This document shows, piece by piece, positions 21,766-33,900 of a DNA stretch of 64,000 bases. How positions within the stretch are numbered: position 1 is the stretch's first letter; every line of letters starts with the position of its first letter. A program made the translations under genes and the position numbers. Source of the stretch: Triticum aestivum (lineage: Eukaryota > Streptophyta > Magnoliopsida > Poales > Poaceae); the NCBI RefSeq assembly GCF_018294505.1, contig NC_057801.1, positions 847,481,002-847,545,001 on the forward strand, written 5' to 3'. The notes beneath the pieces were generated by a model. It saw only the letters and a list, made by a program, of their open reading frames with translations. It made no database searches and was not told the DNA's origin.

Positions 21766-22931
21766 CTAAAGAAGAAACAAAACGGCGGACACTGCGACCG
21801 TGGAGAGCAGACCAACTCCGCCGGTGACGGTGAGGCGGGAAGAAGAACTTGCCGGACCAGGCGCTGGGGCAGGGGACGGCGCTGTGGAATGCTGGCTGGG
21901 TGCGTGAGCCGGGGCAACGTGGACAGGCGAGAGCGCTGGAGCGTGGTGACCATGGTGGTGTTCACCGTGAGCGGGAGCAGGCGCTGATGCCGGACCATGG
22001 TGATGACGATGATGGTGAATACGGGTCGGCGCTGGACCGTGGTGGCCATCGTGAGAGGGAGCAGGCGACGAGGATGGACCGTGATGATGATGATGGTGAC
22101 TAGGGCTTGGCGCTGGAGCGTCGTGACCATGTTGGTGGTGACCTTGAGTGGGAGCAGGCGCCCACGACGGACCATGATGATGACTAGGGCTCGGCGCTGG
22201 AGCGTGGTGATCATCGTGAGCAGGAGCAGGCGCCAATGACGGACCATGACTAGGGCTCGGCGCTGGAGCGTGGTNNNNNNNNNNNNNNNNNNNNNNNNNN
22301 NNNNNNNNNNNNNNNNNNNNNNNNNNNNNNNNNNNNNNNNNNNNNNNNNNNNNNNNNNNNNNNNNNNNNNNNNNNNNNNNNNNNNNNNNNNNNNNNNNNN
22401 NNNNNNNNNNNNNNNNNNNNNNNNNNNNNNNNNNNNNNNNNNNNNNNNNNNNNNNNNNNNNNNNNNNNNNNNNNNNNNNNNNNNNNNNNNNNNNNNNNNN
22501 NNNNNNNNNNNNNNNNNNNNNNNNNNNNNNNNNNNNNNNNNNNNNNNNNNNNNNNNNNNGTGGTGACCGTCGTGGGTGGGAGCAGGCGCCAACGAGGGAC
22601 CATGGTGGTGATGATGATGAGTAGGGCTCGGCGCTGGAGCGTTGTGACCATGGTAGTGGTCTCCGTGAGCGGGAGCAGGGGCTGCCACCGGACCATGGTG
22701 ATGACGATGATGATGACTAGGGCTCGGCGCTGGAGCGTAGTGTACATGGTGGTGGTCACCGTGAGCGGGAGCAGGCGCCGACGCCGGACCATGGTGATGA
22801 CGATGATGGTGACCAGGGCTCGGCGCTTCAGCCGGCGCGTGGTGGTGTCCGTCGTGCGCTGAGGACAGCGAAACAAGCGAGGCCAGCAGAAGTGCCATCA
22901 CCAGGGCCATTGGCGAGATCGGCGTCGCCAT
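21766..22931 (-). CDS. Histidine-rich arabinogalactan-like cell-surface protein, copy B
   Basis: The start is ATG at 22929-22931 (MATPISPM...), preceded by a TATA box about 55 bp upstream. Longer upstream extensions of the frame lack support. Domains in order: a hydrophobic signal peptide (about 23 residues, ending LSSAHDG), many His-rich repeats alternating HHH(R/H)HHHGP with SLAPAPAH and PAPSPSHH motifs, then a Ser-rich linker and a C-terminal hydrophobic tail (LLSTVAVSAVLFLL, stop at 21766-21768) typical of a GPI-anchor signal. PAP and SPAP motifs are hydroxylation/arabinogalactan sites in classical AGPs, so a glycosylated plasma-membrane or cell-wall protein is expected. The clustered histidines could bind metal ions, which is inference. 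The N gap at 22275-22559 lies in the repeat array; the frame differs on its two sides, so its length is not exact. Confidence 0.8.
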
Positions 22932-22982
22932 GGAAACAAGCTCTCGTAGTCGTGGTGTGGCTGTGGCCTGTTGGCAAGCGCG

Positions 22983-22996
22983 TCTATATATATAGA
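22983..22996 (-). promoter_or_regulatory. TATA box of His-rich gene B
   Basis: The minus strand reads CTATATATATAGACG, about 55 bp before the start codon. The equivalent in copy A is at 8960-8976. The flanks are conserved to about 23215. Confidence 0.6.
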
Positions 22997-23019
22997 AGGA
23001 GAGCAAATATTGGAACATG

Positions 23020-23215
23020 GAAACGTGGCGAGTATTTGGAAGGCGTAGACGGGCCTGTCTCAACCATGGCAAGTGTTCAATCCTACGCATCAATACTTTC
23101 CACAAAAATGCGATCTGATTTATTCGTTTCTGATTTCGACGAACTCGCATGCAACACTAGGAAATAAATCAGTGCAATTCAATCGTATCGCAAGCGGAAT
23201 GACACTGTGGACATA
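23020..23215. repeat. Uninterrupted upstream region, duplicated unit B
   Basis: It matches 9000-9040 plus 12530-12680 of unit A. In unit A the two parts are separated by the Copia-like element. This empty site shows that the insertion happened after the duplication or only in one copy. Confidence 0.8.
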
Positions 23216-23279
23216 CGACCGCGTGAGTTGTTGGATTTCACGGACCCGATGGGCGTGCAACACAACGTGTTGTTTGGAA

Positions 23280-23816
23280 ATGTTCATGCATTCGAAGAAA
23301 TTTCACAGATTCGAAAAAAGTTAACAGATTTATAAAAAAGGTTCATGGGTTTTGGAAAAGTTCTCTGATTTCAAAAAAGTGTGGAATTCGGAAAAAAAAA
23401 TCACAGATTTAAAAATAAAACTTCGCGGGTTTTAGTTTTCTCCGTAATCTAAAAAAGTTACTTTTTTTGGAAAAAAGATAACAAAAGCTGAAAGGATTTC
23501 GTAATTTTGTAAATAGTTTGCTAATGTAGGAAACAGTTTGTGAATTGGACAAAAGTTCAAGAATCGTAAAACAATTCACGCATTTGAAAAATATAAAAGG
23601 AAGAGAAATAGAGAAAAATGAGAGAACCGGGCGAAACTCGTTATGGGAATACACCCAGAAGAAAAATTCATCAAAGAAAAACCTACCGAACTTTCAAATT
23701 TTACACTAGTGAAACAGGAAAAAAAGATGGGCCCAGCCCAAGGTGGAGCGGGGTGTGCGCCAGTTGCCAAAGGACCTTTAAGTGGCACTTAAGGCGCCGA
23801 ATAGGGTTTGCCCCCT
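23280..23816. repeat. TIR-element family copy 3 (left-truncated)
   Basis: The interior carries aaaagttcat / ttcgaaaaaagtt units. The right end (gtgtgcgccagtt ... ggcgccgaatagggtttgcc) aligns with the right end of 12827-13556. No inverted partner is present at the left, where host sequence of the duplicated unit is reached, so this copy is truncated. Confidence 0.55.
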
Positions 23817-24156
23817 CCCACTCCACCCCTTCCCGATAGCCCAAACACAAGCATAAAACCTGCCTGTCGGGCCTTCGAAGTGCCAGTGTGTGTATTGGGG
23901 TGCCAAAATAATTAGGCGTTAGACACCCCACTTTTCCCTCGCGCTAGGGTTGTTCCTTCCGGGGGTGTTCTTATCACCGCCATCGAGATCCTTGCTTCCC
24001 TCCTCCGACCCCCCTCGGTTGCTGGTTTAGGCTGATCACAGGGCGATCTGGTATCGCTGCCCGACCTTGATCCACACCTTGGGGAGAGAGGAGAGTTAGG
24101 GTTGGTTCGCAAGGTCCGATCTGTTTTTCGGACTAGGGTTCAAGATTGGCTGCGGG

Positions 24157-25353
24157 ATGGGATCCAAGGCGGATGAGGCGTCTGGGTCAAACACCGCATC
24201 GAAAGTGGAGAAGATGATGGCTGAACTAGGGCTTCGTGAGGAGGACCTTGATGATGTCGTCTTTGATGAAAAGCAAGCCCCGCCAGCAGCTGTGAGATAG
24301 ATGGCGGTGGCCAGGGTTCACATTGACAAGCCATACAGTCAATATTGGTTCTTCAAGAACATGCATGCTGCCTGGGACTTGGCCCATGATGTGAAGTTTC
24401 GCCCTTTGGAGGATAACCTCGATACTATGCAATTTTTCTGTTTAGGTGATTGGGAACGCGTGATGCAGGATGGCCCGTGGAATTTCAGAGGCAATGCGGT
24501 GGTGATCGAGCCATATGATGGAATCACAAAAGCCACAGAGGTCGCCCGTGACACCATCAATATATGGATTCAAATCCATGATGTTTTGGACCTGTATGCA
24601 CATCTTGTTAATCCTCTTGCAGCAAGGGTTGGCGAAGTCTTGTTCTCGGAGCCAATCACGCAAGATTTTGCTGGCAACTTCTACCGCGTGTGGGTAAAGA
24701 TCAATGTACACAAGCCTCTAAAAAACGCTGTGTCCATGATCCGAGACGGGAAAAGGCAGATCTACCGCGTGAGATACGAGCGCCTCCCCGACTGGTGCGC
24801 GGTCTATGGGCACCTAGGGCATGTGTACAAGGAGCATGGCTATGACATCCATCCTCCTTCCGCTCTGTACTTCAAGGACCTTAGGGCGTCCTGGAGCATG
24901 AATGTTGGTACAGGTCCAGGAGGGGGCCGTGGCAGGGGCCTTCATGGAGGACGGCGTGGAGGCCGCTCTGGGCACAGCGAGAGGCAAAACAACAAGGCAC
25001 AAGAATCGGATGACATGAATGATCCTGATTTGGTTATGCAAGAAGCGGATGGAAATCGCAAATGACTCCCAGATGATCCCCGGGGCGATGCTACGCCAAT
25101 TCAGCTGCAGTCCTCACAGGACCCCCCTCCTCTTCTGATCTCTACTGTGCCTGCAAGCCCTCCGCCAAAACAAGACCCGAAGAGACATCGCACGAACCCT
25201 GACAAAGCTGCCATGAGAAAGGTGGAGCACTTGACAAACCCAACGATGGAAGATCGGCGACCTCCCGCGAGGAGGATCGCCGGACACAATGAATATCTTA
25301 TGCTGGAATTGTCGTGGTGCGGGCAAAGCCGCGACAGTCCGAGAGCTTCGTGA
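24157..25353 (+). pseudogene. LINE ORF1, DUF4283-type nucleic-acid binding protein
   Basis: The start is ATG at 24157 (MGSKADEASG). The frame has TAG at 24298-24300 and TGA at 25063-25065, and otherwise stays open to 25353, overlapping ORF2 by about 65 bp. Residues about 50-200 match the DUF4283 domain of plant LINE ORF1 proteins (WPF-like LGDWERVMQDGPWNF). A zinc-knuckle-like segment follows (WCAVYGHLGHVYKEHG), but two of its cysteines are replaced by Tyr and Gly. A Gly/Arg-rich region (GGGRGRGLHGGRRGGR) then suggests RNA binding. The protein normally packages LINE RNA. The first stop is probably a TGG-to-TAG change. Confidence 0.85.
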
Positions 25354-28300
25354 CCTAACGAAGCAGTTTGCCCCAGCCGTGCTATGCATACCGGAGACTC
25401 AAATATCTAAAGCACGGGTCGAGAACCTTTCTGATACATTAGAGTTTACTCACTCTTATGCTGCTGGTAGCTCGGGCCGTAGTGGTGGCCTCGGTTTGTT
25501 TTGGAATGATGCAATAAAAATAAATGTTTCAGGTTATTCAGAGTATCGCATTGATGCCACTGTTAGTTCACTTAATAGCCCATATTGGGGTCTCACGTGT
25601 GTGTATGGCGAAGCTCAAGTGGGAGAAAGATACAAAACTTGGGATACTCTAAAATCCATGGTTGCAACAAGCTCCTTATCTTGGATGTGTCTGGGTGATT
25701 TTAACGAAGTGTTATATGCGCATGAGCATGTTGGAGCGGCATAGAGAAGACAAGCTCAGATGGCCGGGTTCAGAGATGCGCTGGACGTGTGTGCGCTTGA
25801 GGACTTGGGCTACCAAGGGAGACCTTGAACTATTGAAAATAAAACGTCAGGAGGGGCCTGCTGTCGGGTTTGTCTGGATCGTGCTGTGGCCAGTAATGAT
25901 TGGATCACGCTGTTTCCCCATGCAACGCTCTTCCATGAGACAGCAGCAACATCGGATCACGCGTCGATCAGGTTCCAGTTGGAGCCCCGGACCACCATGC
26001 AAAATAATAAGAAAATATTCAGGTATGAGTTGTATTGGGAAAAGCATGCAGAGTACAAGGATGCTCTTGATCATTTGTGGATAGGAGAGCCGGGAGCCGG
26101 CACGGTCGCCGATTTAAATAAGAAGCTGCACAACCTGCCGGTCTCCTTGACACAGTGGAGCGGGGCGACGATAGGTCAATTCACCAAGGAAATCAAAAAA
26201 CTGCGAAGAGAATTAGAAAATCTGCAGAATGACCCCCAGAGAGTGGCGCGTTCACATGCAGAGGCCAAAATTTTAGATAAGCTTGTGGAGTTGTATCACA
26301 TGGAGGAAATTTTACACCGACAGAGGTCGAGAGCCGTCTGGCTCATGGACAGGGACAAAAACACCAAGTGCTTCCAGCGCAGAGCAAGTATGAGACGCCA
26401 GAAGAACCAAATCAAAATGCTGACGCAGGAAGATGGCTCAACGACGCATGATCCCACTGAGATGGCGAGCCTGACGAACTCTTTTTACAAGAGTCTGTTT
26501 ATGGCGGAAGGCACATCTGGGGTTGAAGAAGTACTTCAGTCGGTCCCGTCCAAGGTGACTCTAGAGATGAATGAGGGTCTGCTAGCACCGTACACGGTCG
26601 AGGAGGTGAAAACCACATTATTCCAGATGTACCCCACTAAAGCTCCAGGCCCCGATGGATACCCGACACACTTTTTCCAAAGGCATTGGGCTCTCTGTGG
26701 GACCGAAGTAATAGACGTGTTGTTGCGCATATTACGGGGTGAGGAAAGCTCGGAGGTGATTAGCAAAACCATACTTGTCCTAATACATAAGGTAAAGGAC
26801 CCAACCCAGCTTACTCAATTTAGGCCAATTAGCCTCTGTAATGTGCATTACAAGATTGCCTCCAAGGTTCTGTCCAACAGGCTCAAAGTTATACTACCAG
26901 AAATCATATCCAAGGAGCAGTCAGCCTTTGTTCCGGGAAGGCTGATAACAGATAATATTATTACTGCTTATGAATGCTTGCACTTCATGAAGAGAAACAA
27001 AGCTCAAAGGAATAGATTCTACACAGTCAAGCTGGACATGATGAAATCTTATGACAGAGTTGAGTGGGAATATTTGGAGGCTATAATGCTCAAGTTGGGG
27101 TTTGCACCAACGTGGGTACTCTTTGGTCATGAGAATAGTGAGCTCGGTAAAGTTTTCTGTCCTTTTTAATGGTACAAAGCTTGATGAATTCATGCCTTCA
27201 AGAGGGATCCGTCAGGGGGACCCCATTTCTCCATATTTGTTCTTGATAGTAGCGGAGGGCCTTTCGTGCCTCTTAAAAACTACAAATGAATCATTGCACC
27301 TCAGAGGAATACAAGTAGCTCCAACGGCCCCGCCGGTAAGCCACTTGCTTTTTGCCGATGATAGCATGTTGTTTGTTAAGGCCAATGTTGATGGAGCAAA
27401 TGAGTTGTCATCCTTGCTTGATCGCTAATGCATGGTGTCGGGACAACGTGTGAATTTGTCTAAGTCCTCAGTGTTTTTTAGCAAAGGGTGTCCTAACCAT
27501 TTGAAGCAGGAGGTGAAGGATGCCTTGAACATCACCAACGAATCCTTATCGGAGAGGTACCTGGGTTTGCCCTCTGATGTAGGTAACAGTAAGAACGGCG
27601 TCTTCAAGTTCCTCAAAGATCGTGTGTGTGGAATAAAATGAAGGGGTGGATGGAGAAAATCTTGTCTGCCGGAGGGAAGAAAATACTTATAAAATCTGTT
27701 GCACAAGCAGTTCCAGTGTTCTCCATGTCTTGTTTCAAGCTTCCTCGTGGCCTTTGCGAGCACCTAAACTCGTTGCTTCGGAAGTTTTGGTGGGGAAGTA
27801 AGGAAGGAAAAAGAAAGCCAAGCTGGGTGTCTTGGAGCACCATGACCAGACCCAAGGCTTGCGGAGGGCTAGGGTTTCGCGATATCGATCTCTTCAACCT
27901 CGCCTTACTTGCCAGACAAGCTTCGAGAATTTTGACAGACTCTACGTCACTCAGTGCACAAATCCTACGAGCCAAATACTTTCCTTCGAGTGACTTTTTG
28001 CATGCTGAACTTGGATCGGCACCCTCGCAGGTGTGGCGAGCTATCCTCGAAGGGCGTGACACCATGACACAGGGCCTGGTTGGTCGCATTGCTGATGGCC
28101 AAACAAGACAAATTTGGCAACACAACTGGCTCCCTCGACCTCATAACATGCGTCCGATCACAAGCAGAATCCCAAACCCCCCACATCTTGTAGGGGAGTT
28201 GATCTTACCGGATGCCAGCTGGGATCGGACTACTATCCAAGAAGTGTTTTTACCAGTTGATGCTGCGGTCATCCTCTCCATAGCGTTGTGCACCAGACAT

Positions 28301-29409
28301 ATAGAGGACTTCTGGTCATGGACATATGAGAAGAATGGGATTTTCTTGGTTCGCTCGGCATACAGAATGATGGTCACTATGAAACATAGCTGGGAAGCAT
28401 GGTTGGAAGGTAGAGCAGACACATCCAACTCGGAAGCAGAACAGAAACAATGGACAAAGCTTTGGAAGATTGCAGTCCCTTTGAAGGTTAAAATGTTTCT
28501 ATGGCGACTGGCACAGCAGTCCATCCCTACAGCCGATCTCCTCCACCATCGGAATATGTCAACGGTGGACACTTGTGGTATCTGCGGAGCCGCTGATTCA
28601 TGGCAGCACTCACTGCTCCACTGCAATGCTGCCAGGGCCGTTTGGGCGCTTCAACCTATGGAGACATTCCAAGCCTTGGAAGAAGGCACGGAACCGGATG
28701 CCAAGAGGTGGATTTTCGCTCTGATTGAGGCTCTCCCCGTTGAGGTGTTCACTCAGGTTTTGGTCACACTCTTGGCATCTGGTTTGCGAGACGGCAAGCA
28801 CTCCATGAAAATATCTTCGAGAGCCCAATGGCCACACACATGTTTGTCACCAAATACCTCAGAGAGCTGGTTGATTGTAAACCACAGGAGACGACCCGCC
28901 CGGTGGCTATTCCCAGAAACCGGGCTAGATGGATCCGGCCTCCTCATGGTTTTGCAAAAATAAGAGTTAATGGGGCGGTCAACAGAGCGAACGACGAGGG
29001 ATCCTACAACGCTATATGTAGAGACGAGAGTGGTAAGTACATGGGATCATCAGTGATCAGGAGTGTTGGGATTACCGATCCAACAACTCTAGAGACTCTG
29101 GCGTGTCATGAAGCAATGGCTCTGGCGTTGGGCATGTCATTAACTCATGTGGAGATTGCTTCAGACTGCAAAAACGATGTTCAGGACATAAACTTTGGCA
29201 CTGGAGGAATGAATGCGAGCATTGTGAAGGAGATTAGAGAGACTACTACTCTTTTTCGGAGTTGTGCCTTCATCTTTGAAGGTAGAGGATCAAATCAAGA
29301 GGCCCATAGCCTTGCTAAGCACGCTTTTGGTCTGGACCCGGGGCGCCATGTGTGGCTCTTAAACCCCCCAGACCTGAATTGTATTCCTATGAACATCATT
29401 GATCAATAA
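25289..29409 (+). pseudogene. LINE ORF2: endonuclease, reverse transcriptase, zf-RVT, RNase H
   Basis: Domains in order: an APE-type endonuclease (MNILCWNCRGAG at the start, GDFNE, SDHA at about 25950), then a reverse transcriptase with KAPGPDGYP, QSAFVPGRLITDNI, the motif-A aspartate in KLDMMKSYDRVEW and LLFADDS for the catalytic pair near 27350. Next come a zf-RVT region (CGICGAADSWQHSLLHC, about 28575) and an RNase H-like C-terminus (ASDCKN, EAHSLAKHA, about 28960-29330). Lesions: stops at 25742, 25826 and 27426, and frameshifts near 27118, 27615-27640 and 28770. The RNase H motif usually written VDGA is VNGA here, so the first catalytic Asp is lost. The family primes reverse transcription at a nicked target. 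Confidence 0.9.
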
Positions 29410-29460
29410 AGCGAGTGTGTTTAGACTCAAAAAAATAAAATAAAAAATAATTAGGCGTTA

Positions 29461-29961
29461 AAAGGCCATTGCTTTTGATTTGCTATCATATAGAAGGAAA
29501 ACATTGCAGTGGTAGAGTTCCATAATAATACATGAAAAATCTTCTTCAAATCGTAACGAATTTATAAAAAAACGGTGTGCCATGGTCACATGGCATAAGT
29601 TAGAAAAATTAAAATTTCTAAAGCACGGTTTATTTAAAGAAAATGTAAATAGTCCAGTGCAGGTAATCCACTGCAGTGACTAATGGTGTAATACATTTAC
29701 ATTGGGGGTATCTTTGTTTCTCACTGAGGGAGAACTTCCTGTGTGTTACAAACTCACACACCATGGAGCCCAACAAGGGTAATAGACATCTTCCAGTCAA
29801 GTTATCATAGGCGGAGTGGGGGAGGGGAGGGGGAGGGTACCCGGAGGATCTTCCTACCTTTAGTGTGCCGGCCATTGTGGCTAGCCCTCCTCCAAGCCGA
29901 TCCCCCTCTTGGCCATCTATAAATAGCGGGGAAGGACAACCCCTAAAGACCCAGGAGTTTG
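29461..29961. other. Between LINE and Harbinger-like element, no gene
   Basis: AT-rich at left, GC-rich at right. A tataaata-like motif with a following cggggaagg lies at about 29918-29935, near the Harbinger-like terminus, but no gene starts after it in this direction. Confidence 0.4.
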
Positions 29962-30446
29962 CAAGAGCAACTCTAGCAGACCCCGCATCCCGCCCCGGCC
30001 CGCAAAATAACCGCCAAATTGCGGGTCGGGGCCGGAAAATCCGCACGATCAGACCCCGCATCCTGCCCCGACACGCAAACTTTTTGCGGGGCGCGACAAA
30101 TCTTCTCCTCCAACCTCTATCTTCACAGCTTGGGAGGCCGACCCGAGCTGAACCCCTATCCGGCGCGAGATTTGGCGGGAGGGACATTTCCGCGCGCCCT
30201 TTCCCGCACCCCGCACCCTCCGCCATCATTTGACCCTCCCCCCCTCCGCAAGCTCCGGTTCCTCCTCCCCAGCCGTTCCTCACCGCCATGGACGACCCCA
30301 TGCTGTCCCCCGTCACCGTCGAGGTCATGCATGCTCCTACCCCTCGGGTGGATCTTGCCGTCGGCCATGTTGCCCCCGCCGCCGTCGCGCAAGCACACGC
30401 CGCGCCGGCCCGCAAGAGGCAGGGCGACATGGTCGTGCAGGGCGGG

Positions 30447-30918
30447 TGAGGGAGTCCCGGACTAGGGGGTGTCCGGATAGCCGAACTATTATCATCGTCC
30501 GAACTCCAAGACTATGAAGATACAAGATTGAAGACTTCATCCCGTGTCCGGATGGGACTTTCCTTGGCGTGGAAGGCAAGCTTGGCGATACGGATATGTA
30601 GATCTCCTACCATTGTAACCGACTTTGTATAACCCTAGCCCTCTCCGGTGTCTATATAAACCGGATGGCCTTAGTCCATAGGATGAACAATAATCATACC
30701 ATAGGCTAGCTTCTAGGGTTTAGCCTCCTTGATCTCGTGGTAGATCTACTCTTGTAACCCACATCATCAATATTAATCAAGCAGGACGTAGGGTTTTACC
30801 TCCATCAAGAGGGACCAAACCTGGGTAAAAACATCGTGTCCCTTGTCTCCTATTACCATCCGCCTAGACGCACAGTTCGGGACCCCCTACCCGAGATCCG
30901 CCGGTTTTGACACCGACA
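30447..30918 (+). repeat. 5' LTR of Gypsy element 1
   Basis: 472 bp with TATA-like gtctatataaaccgg at about 30651-30665, then the R/U5-like region. Sequence after the LTR (ttggtgctttcattgagag) is the candidate primer-binding region, though I cannot assign the tRNA. Confidence 0.93.
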
Positions 30919-30965
30919 TTGGTGCTTTCATTGAGAGTTCCTCTGTGCCGTCGCGATCAGGAAGG

Positions 30966-33900
30966 ATGCCTTCTCCCATCTTTAAAGACGGCACCGTCGT
31001 CAAGAGAGCTTTGGCCGCCGGCCAAACTGTCCGGCTAGGTGGTTTTCTTATGACCGCCTGTTCGGCCACCGCTCCGACGATGACCTCTCAGGTCATCAAA
31101 AGCGATCTTCACGTCAACTCGGAATTCGCCGAGCAGTTAGATCCGATTGAGCTCTCCTCTGTAAACAAGCTCTTGGATCGCATCGCCGCCCTGGGAGTCG
31201 CTACAGACTACGATCAGATTGGGCTTAAACCCGATCTGAGAGAGATTAACTCTCCTCAGGCCACCCACCACGTTGTCGTGGTAGAGGAACAATGCGGCAA
31301 CCCTTCTTCTACGTTGAAAACCAACTATGTCCGGATTCCCGATCCCTCCAAGCCGGATTCCCGCGAAGGGACGGACTCTAATCAAATACTGAACTTAGAG
31401 TCAGGCATCGGACTAGATTTGTTGGAAAGCATCCATCAAGTCAAGCTTCCAAATCCGGAAACTTCTTGGCCTTTGGGCCTCAGATTGGGCGGGGTTCCGA
31501 ACTCGATTCCACCCGCCCACCCAAACATAAGCGATCTATCTCGAATACGGCAAGAGCCCGATGAAACAGTACATCATTACTGGGCCAGATTCCTCCTGGT
31601 TATGAAAAGGATAAAGGACTGCTGCGAAGAAAGCGCGATTTTAATTTTCTGCAACAATTGCACGGACAAGGGAATCATGAACGCCATAAGTTGTCGCGAA
31701 GTTACACGCTTCATTGACCTAGCGACTATCGTACAAAAATACTGTGCGGTAGAGAGTGCGAGGAACTCCGAAACTAGGTTTTGGGACAGTCCGGCCTTGA
31801 CCACAACCCTAGTCCAAAGTAAAAGGGTGCGCCATACTCAAGCACCTGGGTTAAAAACCAAAAAGCAAAGACCCCCTAAAGGGCATGGAACCGTACTGGA
31901 GGGCTGGCTCAACGGACCCTGCAAAATCCACAGTACGGAGGGCGCCACTCCAACACACAGCCTTCGAGGATGTTGGATACTACGGCAGGTGGCCAAAAGT
32001 GGCGAAGGCTTTTTAGCCACGGGCAACCAGCCCAGCAGTACCGGTACGGTATTAACAGTCTTCGAGACTTTCGCATCAAATAACATGCGAAAACGAACAA
32101 TCCGCAACCTCGCCAAAGTCTACCAAGTAGTAACAGCAAATCCATGGAGTGACACGGCTATCACCTTCAACGCCAGCGACGAACCTAAATTCCGAACAGC
32201 TAGAGCACCAGCCGCATTGGTCCTCAGTACGATAGTGGACGGCTTTCGCCTTACCAAGGTACTCATGGATGGCGGCAGCGGATTAAACCTCATCTACGAG
32301 GAAACCCTTCAAAAAATGGATATTGACTGGAGCCGCATCGAGCGAAGCAGCACAACCTTCAGAGGGATAATCCCTAGTCGAGAAGTACGCTGCACAGGAG
32401 AAATCACACTAGACGTAGTGTTCGGCTCACCGGACAATTACAGGTCCGAGGAGGTCACGTTCCAAGTGGCCCCATTCGGCAGCGGATATCACGCTTTGTT
32501 AGGGCGAGAGGCATTCACAATCTTCCAAGCTATACCCCACTATGGGTACATGAAGCTCAAAATGCCCGGACCCAATGGGATAATCACTCTTGTCAGCGAT
32601 CCAGATACAGCACTCCGCGCTGAAAATAAGACTGCCGCACTGGCCCTAGAGGCATTGTCCGAAGCCCTAGCGGCAGAGGAACTAACTACGCTGTGCTCCA
32701 CAGTGGACAGGGACGATGTGATACTCGATAAGAGGTCCAAGTCCACCTCTTTTAAACCAGCAGACGAAATAGTCAAATTTCAGGTCCATCCAACGGACCC
32801 CACAAAGACGGCCTCCATTGGGGCACAATTAAGTCCTGATGTCGAAGCCGCACTACGAGAATTCCTTCGGGAAAATTGGAACATTTTTGCCTGGCACCCT
32901 TTAGACATGCCAGGAATCCCACGCAGGCTGGCAGAGCACAACCTAAACATCCTAAAAGGATTCAAGCCGGTCAAACAAGCTCTCCGGCGATTTTCCGAAC
33001 CCAAAAGACAGGCAATGGGAGAAGAGCTAGCCAAACTCTTAGAAGCCGGATTCATCAGAGATATAAAACATCCGGACTGGCTAGCCAATCTAGTAATGGT
33101 ACCAAAAAAGGACAAATCCTGGCGCCTCTGCATCGATTTTAAAGACCTTAACAAGGCCTGTCCAAAGGACCCTTTCCCCCTCCCTCACATCGACCAAATC
33201 ATCGATGCTACCGCAGGGCATGATTCATTGTGCTTCCCCGATGCATACTCCGGATACCATCAAATCAAGATGGCGGAGAAAGACCAGGCCGCAACGGCAT
33301 TCATTACTCCATATGGGCCACTCTGCTTCAACACAATGCCCTTCAGACTCAAAAACGCCGGCGCAACATATCAGCGCATGATTCAAACATGTCTGGCTAC
33401 CCAGATAGGAAAAACAGTAGAGGCATACGTAGACGATGTGGTCGTCAAGACCAAACACGTCGAAACTCTCGTAGAAGACTTGAGGGTGACATTCGACAAC
33501 CTCTGAGCATATGACATTAAGCTCAATCTGGAAAAATGCGTCTTCGGCGTACCAGCCGGAAAGCTCTTGGGCTTCATCGTATCCGGTAGAGGAATTGAAG
33601 CAAACCCGGCCAAAATCCGAGCTCTGTCACAATTGGATATTCCAAAAGACCTCAAGCAAATACAAAAACTAACTGGATGCGTAGCGGCCTTAAGTCGCTT
33701 CATCTCCCGTTTGGAAGAAAAGGCTCTGCCCCTCTACCGCCTCCTCCGGCGCACCGAACATTTCGAATGGACGGATGCTGCCACAGCCGGACTCGAAGAA
33801 ATAAAGGCCATACTGGCAACAAATCCGGTCCTGGCGGCGCCCAACCTATGTTATTATATATCGCAGCAACACATCAAGTTGTCAGCGCGGTACTCGTCGT

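Larger units (their letters stand above)
23922..29443 (+). mobile_element. L1-type LINE retrotransposon with RNase H, decayed full-length copy
   Basis: It is flanked by a perfect 17-bp target duplication AAAATAATTAGGCGTTA at 23905-23921 and 29444-29460. It ends in an A-rich tail after a conventional aataaa-type signal (gatcaataaagcg). It has a 5' UTR of about 235 bp, ORF1 (24157-25353) and ORF2 (25289-29409). Length and layout are those of a complete plant L1. Both ORFs carry stops and frameshifts, so this copy cannot move itself. The exact target duplication with an unshortened 5' end indicates a full-length insertion that later decayed. Confidence 0.93.

Noticed and set aside
21849..22862. 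Long plus-strand Arg/Met-rich frames opposite the His-rich gene
   Set aside because: They are antisense shadows of the repetitive His/Pro codons and have no domain.
22932..23150. N-terminal extension of the His-rich gene B frame
   Set aside because: It runs through the TATA box and promoter shared with copy A. The signal peptide and the Met at 22931 fit a start there.
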